Shown piece by piece: positions 9,965-20,300 of a stretch of DNA of 64,000 nt. Under the pieces are notes generated by a model. It saw only the letters and a program-made list of their open reading frames with translations, had not been told where the DNA came from and did not search any database. The stretch is taken from positions 434,001 through 498,000 of the forward strand of contig CALNXQ010000003.1 of NCBI GenBank assembly GCA_942490535.1. The letters run 5' to 3'. The stretch comes from JAEINY01 sp942490535. Lineage in GTDB: Bacteria > Bacteroidota > Bacteroidia > Bacteroidales > Marinilabiliaceae. How positions within the stretch are numbered: position 1 is the stretch's first letter; the number at the start of each line of letters is the position of its first letter. The position numbers and the translations under genes are program-made.

Positions 9965-11695
9965 TCATGCCACACTTTTGAGTTCCCTTCTTTCACATAT
10001 TAGCCTCTTCACCATGTGCATCGCCTCTGGTTTTCGCATCGCCTGTATTTGCATTTCCATGGCATCCGCATTAATAATCTCTGCTAAAACTACCATTACC
10101 TTAATAAATATTTCCCAGATTGTCTCAGCGAGCGTGGCTTCTATCAACTCATCGGATACATCCTTGAATATCTCACCAAAGCTCTGCTGATGGTTCATGC
10201 GCTTAAAAAACACAAGCATGATATGCTGAATCATAGACAGTGTAGTGTCTGCAATTTGAGCATCAAAATCACTTGAATGGGAACCTCCCAAGTGTAGATA
10301 TTGCTTACACTCCTTGAAAAACACTTCAATACTCCAACGCAATTTGTATACTTCCATTACCTTCGTGAAGGTCATGCTTAAATCATTTGTTACCAGCAGC
10401 CTCCATGTACCATTGCCCCCAAACTTTACAAGAAACAAGTCAACACGTATGTCTGCATATACAACTGGTATTTTAATATAGTGAGCCTTAAGCTTCCGGC
10501 TGTACTTTGCTTGCCGGTTTCTCATTTTAAGCAGCGTATGGATATTGTACTTTTTCCCATCGGAAACAAGTGTGTATGTGGCATTTCCCATTTTAGCCAT
10601 GGATAATAGTTTGACTCCTTTTGTAGCCATATCATTGACTGTTAAGAGCAGTTCTTTGCAGAAAAACCATGTATCGGTCAGGACATAATCTGGTACAAAT
10701 CCTTTTTTTACGGCTTGTTTTAGCATGGTGACAAGCATGTCGATTTTACTGATATCTGCTTCTTTGGCGCGCTTGCTGCCACAGCTGCCTGCTGCTCTCT
10801 TTTTCTTGAATTGTTTTGCTTTTTCCTTTCTATTTAAACCATAGGTGGGATTGGTCTTTGCTATTTTATCCCGTTCCTGTTTTAACTTCTCCTGTTGAGT
10901 TTTTTTCTCCTGTAATAGCTTTTCATAGGAAGCAACCTTTTGCATTGCTTTTTCTTCTGCATTGGCTGCATTGATAAGCCGGTTCAGGTTTGTTCTAGTT
11001 GGAGTATTCTCCGTAATAGCCTTGTGTTTGTTAACTGCCGTTTGTTTTCGCTCAAGTGCTTGTTGAGCATTGGTTAAATTAACATTTGCTTTTTGCTCAG
11101 CCCGTACGGATTGTTTATGGGCATCGGTTGCTTTTTTTAGCTTACTTCCCTTTTCTCTGTGAAGGCTGAAACTGACAGGTATGAAACTTCCGCCATCCCA
11201 GAAACCAAGAACTAACAACTTAAAGCCCAAAATATAAGTATTGGTCACATGATCATGTATCATACTCACTTTCTCCATTTTCTTGCCAGTCTTTTTTAAC
11301 GGTGAGTCATCGGCAATAAGTGCAGTTATACCTTCTTTTTGCAAAGATGGCCGGTTGCTAATTAGCCATCGAAAATGATGTGCTGTCAGTATCAAAAGCT
11401 GATGCCAGTTGATGTATTCATTATTCTTGGCAGAATAATAAGCATCCTTATTAACACCTTGTTTCTGGATGGTTAGCTTAAAAACATTACTGACTCCCTG
11501 AAGTGACATTAAGATTAAACAGCACAGAAGATCAGATAAATTATGCCCTCTGTTTTTGAGTGAATCGAAAGCGGATAGCTGTTTCTTTATGGCAAATAAA
11601 CTCATAACACTTTCCAGTTTACTTTCAATTCCGCTTTCTTCATTTATGATCGTGGTAAGCTCTCCTTTAAATTTAGTATTTTTGTTTTGCTGCAT
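9965..11695 (-). CDS. IS4-family DDE transposase
   Basis: A 576-residue transposase. Catalytic motifs are IADDSPLKKTG (first Asp), VLTDTWFF (second Asp) and YKLRWSIEVFFKECK, which fits the Y-(2)-R-(3)-E-(6)-K signature of IS4. A long charged coiled-coil insertion (about residues 170-300) sits between the first and second Asp. The last codon and the stop fall just outside the inferred left terminal repeat, so flanking DNA supplies the stop. The frame is intact. Confidence 0.88.
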   Translation of the reverse strand: MQQNKNTKFKGELTTIINEESGIESKLESVMSLFAIKKQLSAFDSLKNRGHNLSDLLCCLILMSLQGVSNVFKLTIQKQGVNKDAYYSAKNNEYINWHQLLILTAHHFRWLISNRPSLQKEGITALIADDSPLKKTGKKMEKVSMIHDHVTNTYILGFKLLVLGFWDGGSFIPVSFSLHREKGSKLKKATDAHKQSVRAEQKANVNLTNAQQALERKQTAVNKHKAITENTPTRTNLNRLINAANAEEKAMQKVASYEKLLQEKKTQQEKLKQERDKIAKTNPTYGLNRKEKAKQFKKKRAAGSCGSKRAKEADISKIDMLVTMLKQAVKKGFVPDYVLTDTWFFCKELLLTVNDMATKGVKLLSMAKMGNATYTLVSDGKKYNIHTLLKMRNRQAKYSRKLKAHYIKIPVVYADIRVDLFLVKFGGNGTWRLLVTNDLSMTFTKVMEVYKLRWSIEVFFKECKQYLHLGGSHSSDFDAQIADTTLSMIQHIMLVFFKRMNHQQSFGEIFKDVSDELIEATLAETIWEIFIKVMVVLAEIINADAMEMQIQAMRKPEAMHMVKRLICERRELKSVA

Positions 11696-11830
11696 GATCT
11701 TGCTTGTTTTTGTATTTTACTTGTTAACAGACTTAAAATTAACAAAATACAATCAGAAAATGCAGCTTTTTTTGTGATTTTTTCGTTTTATTTTACCTGA
11801 TATTCAGGTAGTTCGCAACTCAGAAATGTG
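9971..11830 (-). mobile_element. IS4-family insertion sequence with imperfect inverted ends
   Basis: Imperfect inverted ends are CACACTTTTGAGTT at 9971 and, as reverse complement, CACATTTCTGAGTT ending at 11830. They match at about 14 of 20 positions over the full arm. I could not identify a target duplication, so the ends are approximate. A perfect TACCTGA/TCAGGTA palindrome lies at 11795-11811, just inside the right end. The right end abuts an IS630 remnant. Confidence 0.6.
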
Positions 11831-11834
11831 AGTT

Positions 11835-12131
11835 ATGAATAAAAAGCTACATATAATTGTTGATAATCTGGCAGTCCACAAAAACAAGGAGGTAAAGGAA
11901 TGGGTGTCAAAAAAAATAAAGATTCAGTTGCACTTTACCCCGACATATGCCTCCTGGCTTAACCATGTTGAGATTTGGTTTAATATCATGACCAAGGATG
12001 TCATAAAAGGAGGAGTGTGGAATTCGTCAAAACAATTAAGTGATCAATTGATGCAATGCGTGAAAACTTACAATAAGGAAAGGGCAAAACCTTTTCAATG
12101 GAACTATACCGGAGATTCTTCCAAGATATAG
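11835..12131 (+). pseudogene. IS630-family transposase, C-terminal remnant
   Basis: 98 residues match the C-terminal half of IS630/DDE_3 transposases: LHIIVDNLAVHKNKEV (second catalytic Asp) and LHFTPTYASWLNHVEIWF (catalytic Glu). The N-terminal half is missing on the side where the IS4-family element ends. No IS630 5' part is seen on the left flank of the IS4 element, so this is a truncation rather than a clean interruption. Confidence 0.85.
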
Positions 12132-12385
12132 TTTACTTTTTAAGCAATCATTACACTAGTATACATATGGTTAAAACTTGATATTTTATCATTTTAAAAA
12201 TTCATCTATAGAATGAATGCACCACAATGGCATCGAAACAACATAATTATTAACATGGATGAGATGCATATTGGGACTTTCGCCCCAATACCACTACACC
12301 ATTATTTCAATTGATAAAAAACATGCCGTCGGACAGGAAGCCAAAAACATCTAAGCAGCCCCTGTTACGCGGACTTAACTATAGT

Positions 12386-14011
12386 TTATTGCTTGATGAA
12401 ATATAAAAGTTCATCTAAAGCAACATTGAGCTGAAGGGTGCGGCCACCTCTTATTATTTTTCCCGAAGGCATCTTCCAACGTCCCTTAGGTAATTTAACG
12501 GTTCTTTGGTTAGCTTCTTTTTCAATGACTGGTGCTACCAAAATGCGATGGCCCAGCATAAACTGATCAACTACTTTAGCAAATCCTTGTTTTGGGTACT
12601 CGTACTCCATCGGACGCATAATCGGCTCACCAGTCCTTGACGCCTCCTGAGCCAATTGAAGAATGTAATCTTTATACCTTTGACGTATGTCGATGGCTTT
12701 TTTGACTGCCTTTAAATGCGTTTCATCCAACACACGCCAGGGGGCCACCGAAAACTGCATCATGGGCATCAGCGCATGGCACTGGGCCGAGCGCACTATT
12801 AACTCCTGGTCAATGGTTGCACCATCCAGGAATGACTTAAACTGTCCGCCACCTATCATATCAGGACAAGCGAAAGGGTAGCCCATAATGCCCTCCACTA
12901 ACATCTGAGGGATCAGCATATTGAGGTGATTCCAACTGTGGTCCTTATCGTGAAGCCGTTCAGCCAAGGCTTGTCCACCCATCTTCCACATGGCCCGGTA
13001 CTCATTTAAAGGAAAATCCAGGCCAATTTCGCCATACAATTGCGAATGATCGTTGGGCGAAAGACCGTTCAAATCAATGTCACCAGTATAGAAACGGGCA
13101 TCACCGGCATCCAACTTAAATCCATCCACACCATATACCATGGTTAATCGTTGCAGCTCATCCTTAAACCATTGTTGAGCTTCAGGATTCGACAAATCGA
13201 GCAAGGCACTTACTCCATTCCACCAGGGTACCATAGCCGTTTCACCAGCTCTGTTTTTGAGGAAATAGCCCTTTTTATTGAGTGCACGGTACACATCACA
13301 ATCAGGACTAATGAATGGACAGACCCAAAGCATCACCTTAAAACCCATGCTGTGAAGTTCATCAATCATCGCGCCGGGATCCTTGAATCGTCCGTGATGA
13401 AAATTCCATTTTCCATAATCCTCTTGCCAGTTATCATCAATCATTATTACACCTGCCGGATAACCGTTGTCCTTAATCGCATACGCATATTTGAGGATGT
13501 CTGTCTGATTTTGGTCATACATCAATTCAATCCAGGTATTGTATTGAGGACTGCTAAAGAGCAGCTCATCGGGCATCTTTCCAGATGGAGGGAAGTAGTT
13601 TTTGCTGGCATACAAGAAGCCCGCTTTCAAGGATGAATTTCTTTCTGTTCTGATAATCGTATCCCGACTGTAGACGATCAGCTCCTTTTCGGAGTTAACG
13701 ATGCGCAGCGGTGATTCACTCCAAATTACATCACCATTATCTGAAAGCATTAAGGGTTGCACCTGATTGCCATAGCCCTTCCCATATGTATCGATTTCCA
13801 CATCCTTAGTAAACGGCATCAGATGACCTTGTCCAATAACGCCCATCCACCAGTTCTCACCCGCATTTCGGGAAATAGTCAATGTATATTTCTCTAATTC
13901 TATACCTTGCTCAGATTCAATGGTGAGCAACGATTGACTATACCCCAATCCGGCATAGATCATAGCTAAAATCAAAGTGGAAATAATTTGTTTTGTTACT
14001 TTTCTAATCAT
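12386..14011 (-). CDS. GH31-family glycosidase (MYORG-like group)
   Basis: A 541-residue exported enzyme with signal peptide MIRKVTKQIISTLILAMIYAG...YSQS. The TIM barrel carries GVIMIDDNWQEDYGKW, the nucleophile motif VDGFKLDAGD, and YPFACPDMIGGG with the candidate acid/base Asp, a pattern of the GH31 branch containing alpha-galactosidase-type MYORG and bacterial relatives. Retaining alpha-glycoside hydrolysis is expected; the sugar is not certain. It lies downstream of SusC, SusD and an unknown lipoprotein on the same strand and is probably the periplasmic enzyme of that locus. Confidence 0.85.
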   Translation of the reverse strand: MIRKVTKQIISTLILAMIYAGLGYSQSLLTIESEQGIELEKYTLTISRNAGENWWMGVIGQGHLMPFTKDVEIDTYGKGYGNQVQPLMLSDNGDVIWSESPLRIVNSEKELIVYSRDTIIRTERNSSLKAGFLYASKNYFPPSGKMPDELLFSSPQYNTWIELMYDQNQTDILKYAYAIKDNGYPAGVIMIDDNWQEDYGKWNFHHGRFKDPGAMIDELHSMGFKVMLWVCPFISPDCDVYRALNKKGYFLKNRAGETAMVPWWNGVSALLDLSNPEAQQWFKDELQRLTMVYGVDGFKLDAGDARFYTGDIDLNGLSPNDHSQLYGEIGLDFPLNEYRAMWKMGGQALAERLHDKDHSWNHLNMLIPQMLVEGIMGYPFACPDMIGGGQFKSFLDGATIDQELIVRSAQCHALMPMMQFSVAPWRVLDETHLKAVKKAIDIRQRYKDYILQLAQEASRTGEPIMRPMEYEYPKQGFAKVVDQFMLGHRILVAPVIEKEANQRTVKLPKGRWKMPSGKIIRGGRTLQLNVALDELLYFIKQ

Positions 14012-14206
14012 ACTCTGAATATTGTTTATCAGTTACTTTGGGCTAAGGATGTGTTTCTATAAACCTATAAGAAATGCATTACTAATATGAATGTTAAAAA
14101 CTCGCAAACATTGATTCGGATCACCTATTGGATTTATACCGATTACAAATCATAATGAGCGATAAAACTTATAGCTCGGTGATTATGTATCGGCATTAAC
14201 CCATGG

Positions 14207-15217
14207 TTAATTTTCGATTCCTATGTATTTATTATAGGTGTATGTACTGGAGCAATTACCCAGGTTTGAGAAGAAATGATTGGCTGCGTACACAGGGTTT
14301 GTAGCCAGTGTTCCACCATTCCAGACCCAGGGTGCATTGGCGCCCCGGCCATGGGTGCCCCCATCAAAATTACCATAGGAATAAAACAGATCCGTATTAT
14401 TGCGTTGATCCCATAATCCTCCGCTTGCAAAAATGTCAACCAGTTGATAACCACAATTGGAGTCGTAGTTGTTTTCCGGCATCTCAGCAACTGATGAAGG
14501 GAAATAAACAATGCCATCTCCAACGATATTGCAGTAGGGATGCGCCTTTAAGCCATGTCCCCGGCATTCCTGTGCCGTCTTAGGATGCTGCAAATTATCT
14601 CCCGGATCAGTTTGAAACGACAAGGTTCCGGCTATACTCTGCTGATTTGCAGTTAACGGACTTCCATTGGGTACAAAAGACAGGTAAGAGGTATGAAATG
14701 TCGTAATCATCCCCTGCAAGTCACCATAGGAGGAGCCATCTTTCTTAACGACCATGAGGGCGCCCTCCATATCATTTTCATGTTCATCCAGTCCACCAAA
14801 CAGGATCCACAAACCATTATCGGTCCAGTCACGGGGATGGAAAAATGAGTAGAGTAAGAAGTAGTGAGTTTCGGTTTCCACAACCGAATAATAGCAATGG
14901 GCATTTAAGTCATAAGAAGCAGTATGATCCCAATTATCGGTTGCATTCCAATTGCCGTCAAAATCCACATTGGTAATGTAATCTGATTTTCCATTCAATG
15001 CATGGTCGAAACCGAGCGCCCCGGTTACATCTACATCCTGGTAATGGATGGGTGCCCATCGCTGAGCGAGGTCGCTGTGAAAGTTGCTGCTTTTCAGTTG
15101 GAGGGGGGCAGCTGCCAGTTGTTCTTCCGGTTCAATAATATCTTTACTGCAGCCACCCAATAATATAGAAAGGGCAACAGTTATCAGTATATTAATAATT
15201 AAATATATTTTTTTCAT
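14207..15217 (-). CDS. Lipoprotein of unknown function with HPRDW and HENDMEG motifs
   Basis: A 336-residue lipoprotein (signal peptide ending ILLGGC, Cys23). I do not recognise the family with certainty. Notable motifs are FDHALNGK, YFLLYSFFHPRDW, LDEHENDMEGALMVVKKDG and CRGHGLKAHPYCN; the conserved His, Asp and Glu residues could form a metal or catalytic site. The C-terminal part is rich in aromatic residues, Gly and Asn. It sits between the SusD and GH31 genes on the same strand, so it is probably a surface glycan-binding or processing partner of that locus. A terminator-like hairpin between it and susD suggests separate expression. Confidence 0.6.
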   Translation of the reverse strand: MKKIYLIINILITVALSILLGGCSKDIIEPEEQLAAAPLQLKSSNFHSDLAQRWAPIHYQDVDVTGALGFDHALNGKSDYITNVDFDGNWNATDNWDHTASYDLNAHCYYSVVETETHYFLLYSFFHPRDWTDNGLWILFGGLDEHENDMEGALMVVKKDGSSYGDLQGMITTFHTSYLSFVPNGSPLTANQQSIAGTLSFQTDPGDNLQHPKTAQECRGHGLKAHPYCNIVGDGIVYFPSSVAEMPENNYDSNCGYQLVDIFASGGLWDQRNNTDLFYSYGNFDGGTHGRGANAPWVWNGGTLATNPVYAANHFFSNLGNCSSTYTYNKYIGIEN

Positions 15218-15438
15218 TTGTTGTTTGTATTAGTTGTTAATCTATTATCATTTTAAAAAAGAGCGAATCATCTGTTTGCGAGTTTAAAACTTTAACATCT
15301 GCACTTTGTATTATCCGCAAAGTGCACGATTCAATACCACCAAGTCGCTTAAGGAACAACTTAGACGTTATTTGCTTTTGCATTTTATTTGTCGCAAGTA
15401 ATTAAAATGGTTATTGTGTTAGTCAAGTGCTGATAAGC

Positions 15439-15469
15439 AAAGAGGCTGCACATCGCTGGGCAACCTCTT
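15439..15469 (-). terminator. Hairpin just downstream of susD
   Basis: Read on the minus strand, AAGAGGTTGC pairs with GCAGCCTCTT (with G-U pairs) around a 10-11-nt loop, 17 bp after the susD stop, followed by a modest T-rich run. A second perfect stem, TGCACTTTG/CAAAGTGCA, lies at about 15299-15326. Confidence 0.5.
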
Positions 15470-15485
15470 CTAATTAAACTATCAA

Positions 15486-17267
15486 CTATTCATTTTTCCA
15501 CCAGAACATGGTATCCCAATGATTATCATACCAGGTTTTAAAATTCGCCTGACCTGGATGCTCCTCATTGGCCTTAAGGGGTTCCTGAAAGATAGGCATT
15601 TGTAAATCCGGACTGGTTGAATTATCAATTAACCACATTTTGGCAATGGTGCGATTTTCTGCGCCAGTTACAGCAATGTCAAAACCGATGGCATTGGCTT
15701 CTTCAACAGCTACTGTATTCTCAGCTGTTTCAGAAGTCGGATAATCTGTCCGGGATGGGAATTTGGTTCCGGATCCGGAAGTTTGATAACCATCAGCCCT
15801 GTGCGAAGCACATAAAGCCGGTTTCATCGTACGACGATGATCAAAATAGGCCTCAAATCCAAGGAAGAAAGTGGATATCCATTTTTGCTCAGCAATAAGA
15901 GTCAAATGATCGCGACCTCCATTCCAGTTAACTTGCTGCTGAGCAATATAGTCATCAAAAGAAGACAATCCTTCTTCACCATAAGCTCCATCATAATTAG
16001 CATCACCCTGGAATTGACACTGATAATAATCCAGGTTAGCTTGTATGCCTTTTTGATAGTATTCCTGAGCAGCAGCATCACCACCGGCTATTATGTTGCG
16101 TTTAGCCATTTCTGCAAGGATGAAGTTCAATTCAGAATAAGTACTCAGAACAAATGGATTTGTACTACATGCATCCGTGGTTTTCATGTTTTCATCAACA
16201 GAAATAAACCAGTCACCAATTCTGGAGCTATACTCCAGTCCTCCATTCCAGTTGGTAGCATCCCCGTTGGAAGTTGTGATCCCGTAAATATGACCTAAAT
16301 ACTTTACTGGGCCAGGATTACCAGGTGCTACATTGGTATTCGCATCGGTATGATATTTTTGAACTGGTTTAGCATACACAGGAAGACGTGGATCTCTCAG
16401 TGTAATCAGGCGCTCCACCATCACATTACTAACCAGGTTTTCCTTTAACAACCAATCTCCCAAAACGCGCCAGGGGGATACACGAAAAACGCCATCGTAA
16501 TGGATAGTAAAATTATCTTCATTGGATTCGAAAACCGGGTAGGTTTGCGGATTAGATAGTATTTCGTTAATTACAGCTTTAGCTGCATCCGGTGATGCAT
16601 TGTACATGTTCAGAGCTAGTTTTATACAAAACGTATTGGCCATTTTTTTCCATTTTTGTATATCGCCACCATACACATAATCAGCTTGGGCATCAATCAT
16701 GTCATCATCGGCATTGATCATTAAGCCGGCATTTTTAAATTTCTCAATTAAACTGGGATAGATTTTGGCCTGATCATCATAGTTATACACATAGTGAAAT
16801 TCATCACTATCTTCAATTACTTTATAATAGGGAACCGGACCACTTAGGGTGGTGATTGTATATAACACGTATGATTCCCAAATGTCTGCTATCGCCACAT
16901 ACCTGTCATCCTCAGTTGCAATGGCAGATCGGCGTAAATTTCTTACACTGCGTAAATTATTATAAGTGGGTTTAAAGATACATCCGTCTAAATCGTGCCA
17001 GGAACGGTGCCTGTTGGCCTGGCTTAAACTGTATGATTTTCCTGTATACTCACAAACCGGAGCTATTACATTTAACATGGCCTGAGGGTAGTTCCAGGCC
17101 CCGGTAACTCCTTTTATCATAGATCCCATAAACAAGTGAGGAGGAACCGGGTTGGCAGGAGTCACCTGAGGGCGGTTCAGATCCGTATTAAAGTCTTCAT
17201 CCCAGGTACGACAAGCACCCAATACGAGTAACGAAAGAAGAAATATTTTAATATTTAATGTCTTCAT
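15486..17267 (-). CDS. SusD/RagB-like nutrient-binding lipoprotein (SusD-like_2 type)
   Basis: 593 residues with a lipoprotein signal (LLSLLVLGAC, Cys19). The N-terminal DFNTDLNRPQVTPANPVPPHLF and later FILAEMAKRN, YYQKGI and WISTFFLGFEAYFDHRRT are typical of the SusD-like_2 family, which caps its SusC partner and delivers oligosaccharide at the outer membrane. It follows susC by 97 bp and so forms a canonical pair with it. No frame damage is seen. Confidence 0.92.
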   Translation of the reverse strand: MKTLNIKIFLLSLLVLGACRTWDEDFNTDLNRPQVTPANPVPPHLFMGSMIKGVTGAWNYPQAMLNVIAPVCEYTGKSYSLSQANRHRSWHDLDGCIFKPTYNNLRSVRNLRRSAIATEDDRYVAIADIWESYVLYTITTLSGPVPYYKVIEDSDEFHYVYNYDDQAKIYPSLIEKFKNAGLMINADDDMIDAQADYVYGGDIQKWKKMANTFCIKLALNMYNASPDAAKAVINEILSNPQTYPVFESNEDNFTIHYDGVFRVSPWRVLGDWLLKENLVSNVMVERLITLRDPRLPVYAKPVQKYHTDANTNVAPGNPGPVKYLGHIYGITTSNGDATNWNGGLEYSSRIGDWFISVDENMKTTDACSTNPFVLSTYSELNFILAEMAKRNIIAGGDAAAQEYYQKGIQANLDYYQCQFQGDANYDGAYGEEGLSSFDDYIAQQQVNWNGGRDHLTLIAEQKWISTFFLGFEAYFDHRRTMKPALCASHRADGYQTSGSGTKFPSRTDYPTSETAENTVAVEEANAIGFDIAVTGAENRTIAKMWLIDNSTSPDLQMPIFQEPLKANEEHPGQANFKTWYDNHWDTMFWWKNE

Positions 17268-17364
17268 ATATTTTATATTTTTAGGAAACTAACTTTTCAT
17301 CATAACATGATGACAGGTAGTTTTCTTTTTGCGTTTGATTAAATTTATTCAAATCCGAATTTCA

Positions 17365-20300
17365 TTAGAATTGAATGTTCAGGTTCAATGAATAGGTGCG
17401 GGCAGATGGTATTCCTCCCTCTTTTGCAACCCCTGGTATGAGTCCGGCTCCATTATTGCCGTTAGTAAAAGTTTCCGGATCAACGTGTTTCACTTTGGTC
17501 CATAATGCCAGGTTGCGACCGGTAACGGATAAGCGCACCTTTTTCAAAGGGGTTTTATTTAATAATGTGTTGGGCAATGTATACCCCAGATTAACTTCCT
17601 TCAATTTGAGGAAAGATCCATCTTCCACCCAAATATCATGCAGTTCGCTATCAGTCATATAATCGCCCCAATAACTTTCGGCATTAATCTCATCGCCCGG
17701 TGCAAAAGGGCGAATACCTTCGGGTGATTCCCAAACGCCTTCAGGCAGTACGCCTGTTTCCCGGCCCGCAACGGTGCGTTTATCCAAGCCTGCTTCTACC
17801 AATTTTCGTTCCATGGAATTGAATACAGAGTTGCCTACGTTGGCAAATAAAAGTGCGGACATATTAAAATTACCCCATCTGAATTCATTGTACCACGAAC
17901 CAATCCAATCCGGATTGTAATGCCCGATAACGTCCAACTCTCCACGTGGTAAATCTTTTTGGTTGTCGTAGAATAACTGACCGTTGTATTGTTTTAAGGA
18001 AGCATCGTGCACCTCCGGATCGTATTCAAACCGGCGGGCAGCTTTGGAGTAAATAGCTCCTTTTCGCTCATTCACTTTATCATAGGTATACAAGCGGTAA
18101 TCCAATTCTTTTACAATGGCATGATCCGGTAATGCCGGATCCAGTTCGGTTACTTCAGTCCGATCCATCGACCAGTTTAGGCTAGTGTTCCATTGGAATT
18201 TACCCACTTTTACCGGGACAGCATTTATCGTTAACTCTAATCCGTTACTGGTCACTTCGCCAATATTACGAATAGCTGAATTATAACCAGAGACCGGGGT
18301 GACAAGCATACTCCAAAGCTGATTAATGGTGCGGATATTGTAGTAAGTCACATCTAAATTTAACCGGTTCTTAAAAAAAGTACCTTCAGCACCTAATTCG
18401 AACGAATAGGAATATTCCGGCTTCAGATTTCGGTAACTCTTCGTACCTGATTCTTCCAACGTGATTTCACCATTCCCCGTACTGAAGTAATAATTGGGAT
18501 CCAGTTGAAAACGCTCGATGCTCTTTCCAACGCCGGCATAATTGGCTTTCAGTTTTAATAAATCAACTTGATCACCCATGTTAACCATTTTATTGAGCAG
18601 CACACTCAAGCTGGCCGAAGGATAAAAATAGGAGTCATTAACATCATATAATAAGGTTGATGTCCAGTCGTTTCTGCCTGTTAAATCCAGATAGATCATA
18701 TCCTTATATCCCAGGTTTAAAAATGCATACAACGCATTGTTTTTGGTGTGCAGATTATTGCCGTTATAAGCCGAAGGAGCAATTCGAGTATTCGAAAGAT
18801 TATATACATTAGGAATATACAATTGTGAAGTCGCTCCTTCCAGCCAGCTGCCGTCTGTCGACATCATGTTACCACCCACTGATGCTACCATGGAGAAACT
18901 GGAACTTAGTTTCTTGTCGTATTTGAGCAAGAAATCAGAGTTCATTTCATACCCCTTTGCAAATTTCGTTTTAAAACTTCCATATTGAGCATTGGAACCC
19001 TCCGTCGTTACTTGTGTCTGATTACGATATTCATTAAAATTACCATTCACACCGGTTCGTAATAATAAACTCAGTGACTTTGTGAAATTGAAGGTAAGCG
19101 ACAGGTTTCCGTAATATTTGTTAGTTCGGCTCCAATTTGTATTTTCGTTTAATTGGAAATAGGGATTATTGGATGTAAACAACCATTGCCGCTGTTCTAC
19201 ACCTTCTTCCAGCCAATAATCTTTAAGCACATCCAAATCCAGGTTGGTCGGCCATAAGCGTGGATCCATAGATTGATTATTGTCATTGGTAATAACGGCA
19301 TACTTAACATTGGCATTCACATCCAGCAAACCATCTAGATACGTCCACCCGCTGTTCAGGTCAATGCGGTTTTCGTCGTATTTAGTATTCGGAACCATTC
19401 CTTTCTGAAGCACATTGGTATAGGACAGACGGAACGTTCCTGTTTCACTATTTCCGGCCAACGAAACATTGTTGGTAATGATACTACCCGTGTCATAAAA
19501 ATCGCGTGCATTATCCGGATGTGCCTTCCAAACATTCGAGCCCCATAATTGCTCTACAGATTGATTCTCATACTTGGGGCCCCAACTTCGACTCCGGTTA
19601 TCGACATATTCTCCTCCTGTTCCTTGTCCGTATTGGTCTTGAATATCAGGCAAGATAAATGGATTCTGAAAGCTCATACTGGAATTTATTTCCACATTCA
19701 AACGGCCATTCATAGGGCCTTTTTTGGTTGTGATTAAAATAACACCGGCACCAGCTCGGGAGCCATAAAGGGCTGCAGCGGCCGGACCTTTCAGTACTGA
19801 AATGGATTCGATATCCTCAGGAGCCACATCGTTTATGCCAGCAGGAATACCGTCAACAACCGTCATTGGGGCATTATTGCCAGCCAAAGACGTTTCTCCC
19901 CGAATAACAATACGGGAGCCGCCGCCACCAAGTCCGCCACCGCCTTGTGTGATGTGCACACCGGCTACTTTACCTGCCAGAGCGTTGACAACATCCAACT
20001 CTTTGGCTTGAGCGACCTGATCGCCATTCACATCCTGAACTGCATATCCCAATGATTTTTTCTCACGCGTTAAACCCAAAGCCGTTACAACCACCTCATC
20101 TACATTGATGATATCACTGTTTAACACAACATCAATCAGGGTTTTACTGTCCACAAGAACCTCTTTAGTCTTCATGCCAATAAACGAAAACACCAGAGTG
20201 CTGTTTTCAGGGACGTTGCTTATGGAATAGGCTCCATCTATACCGGTAATGGTCCCATTGGTACTTCCTTTCACTACGATGGTGGCACCAGGGATGGGTT

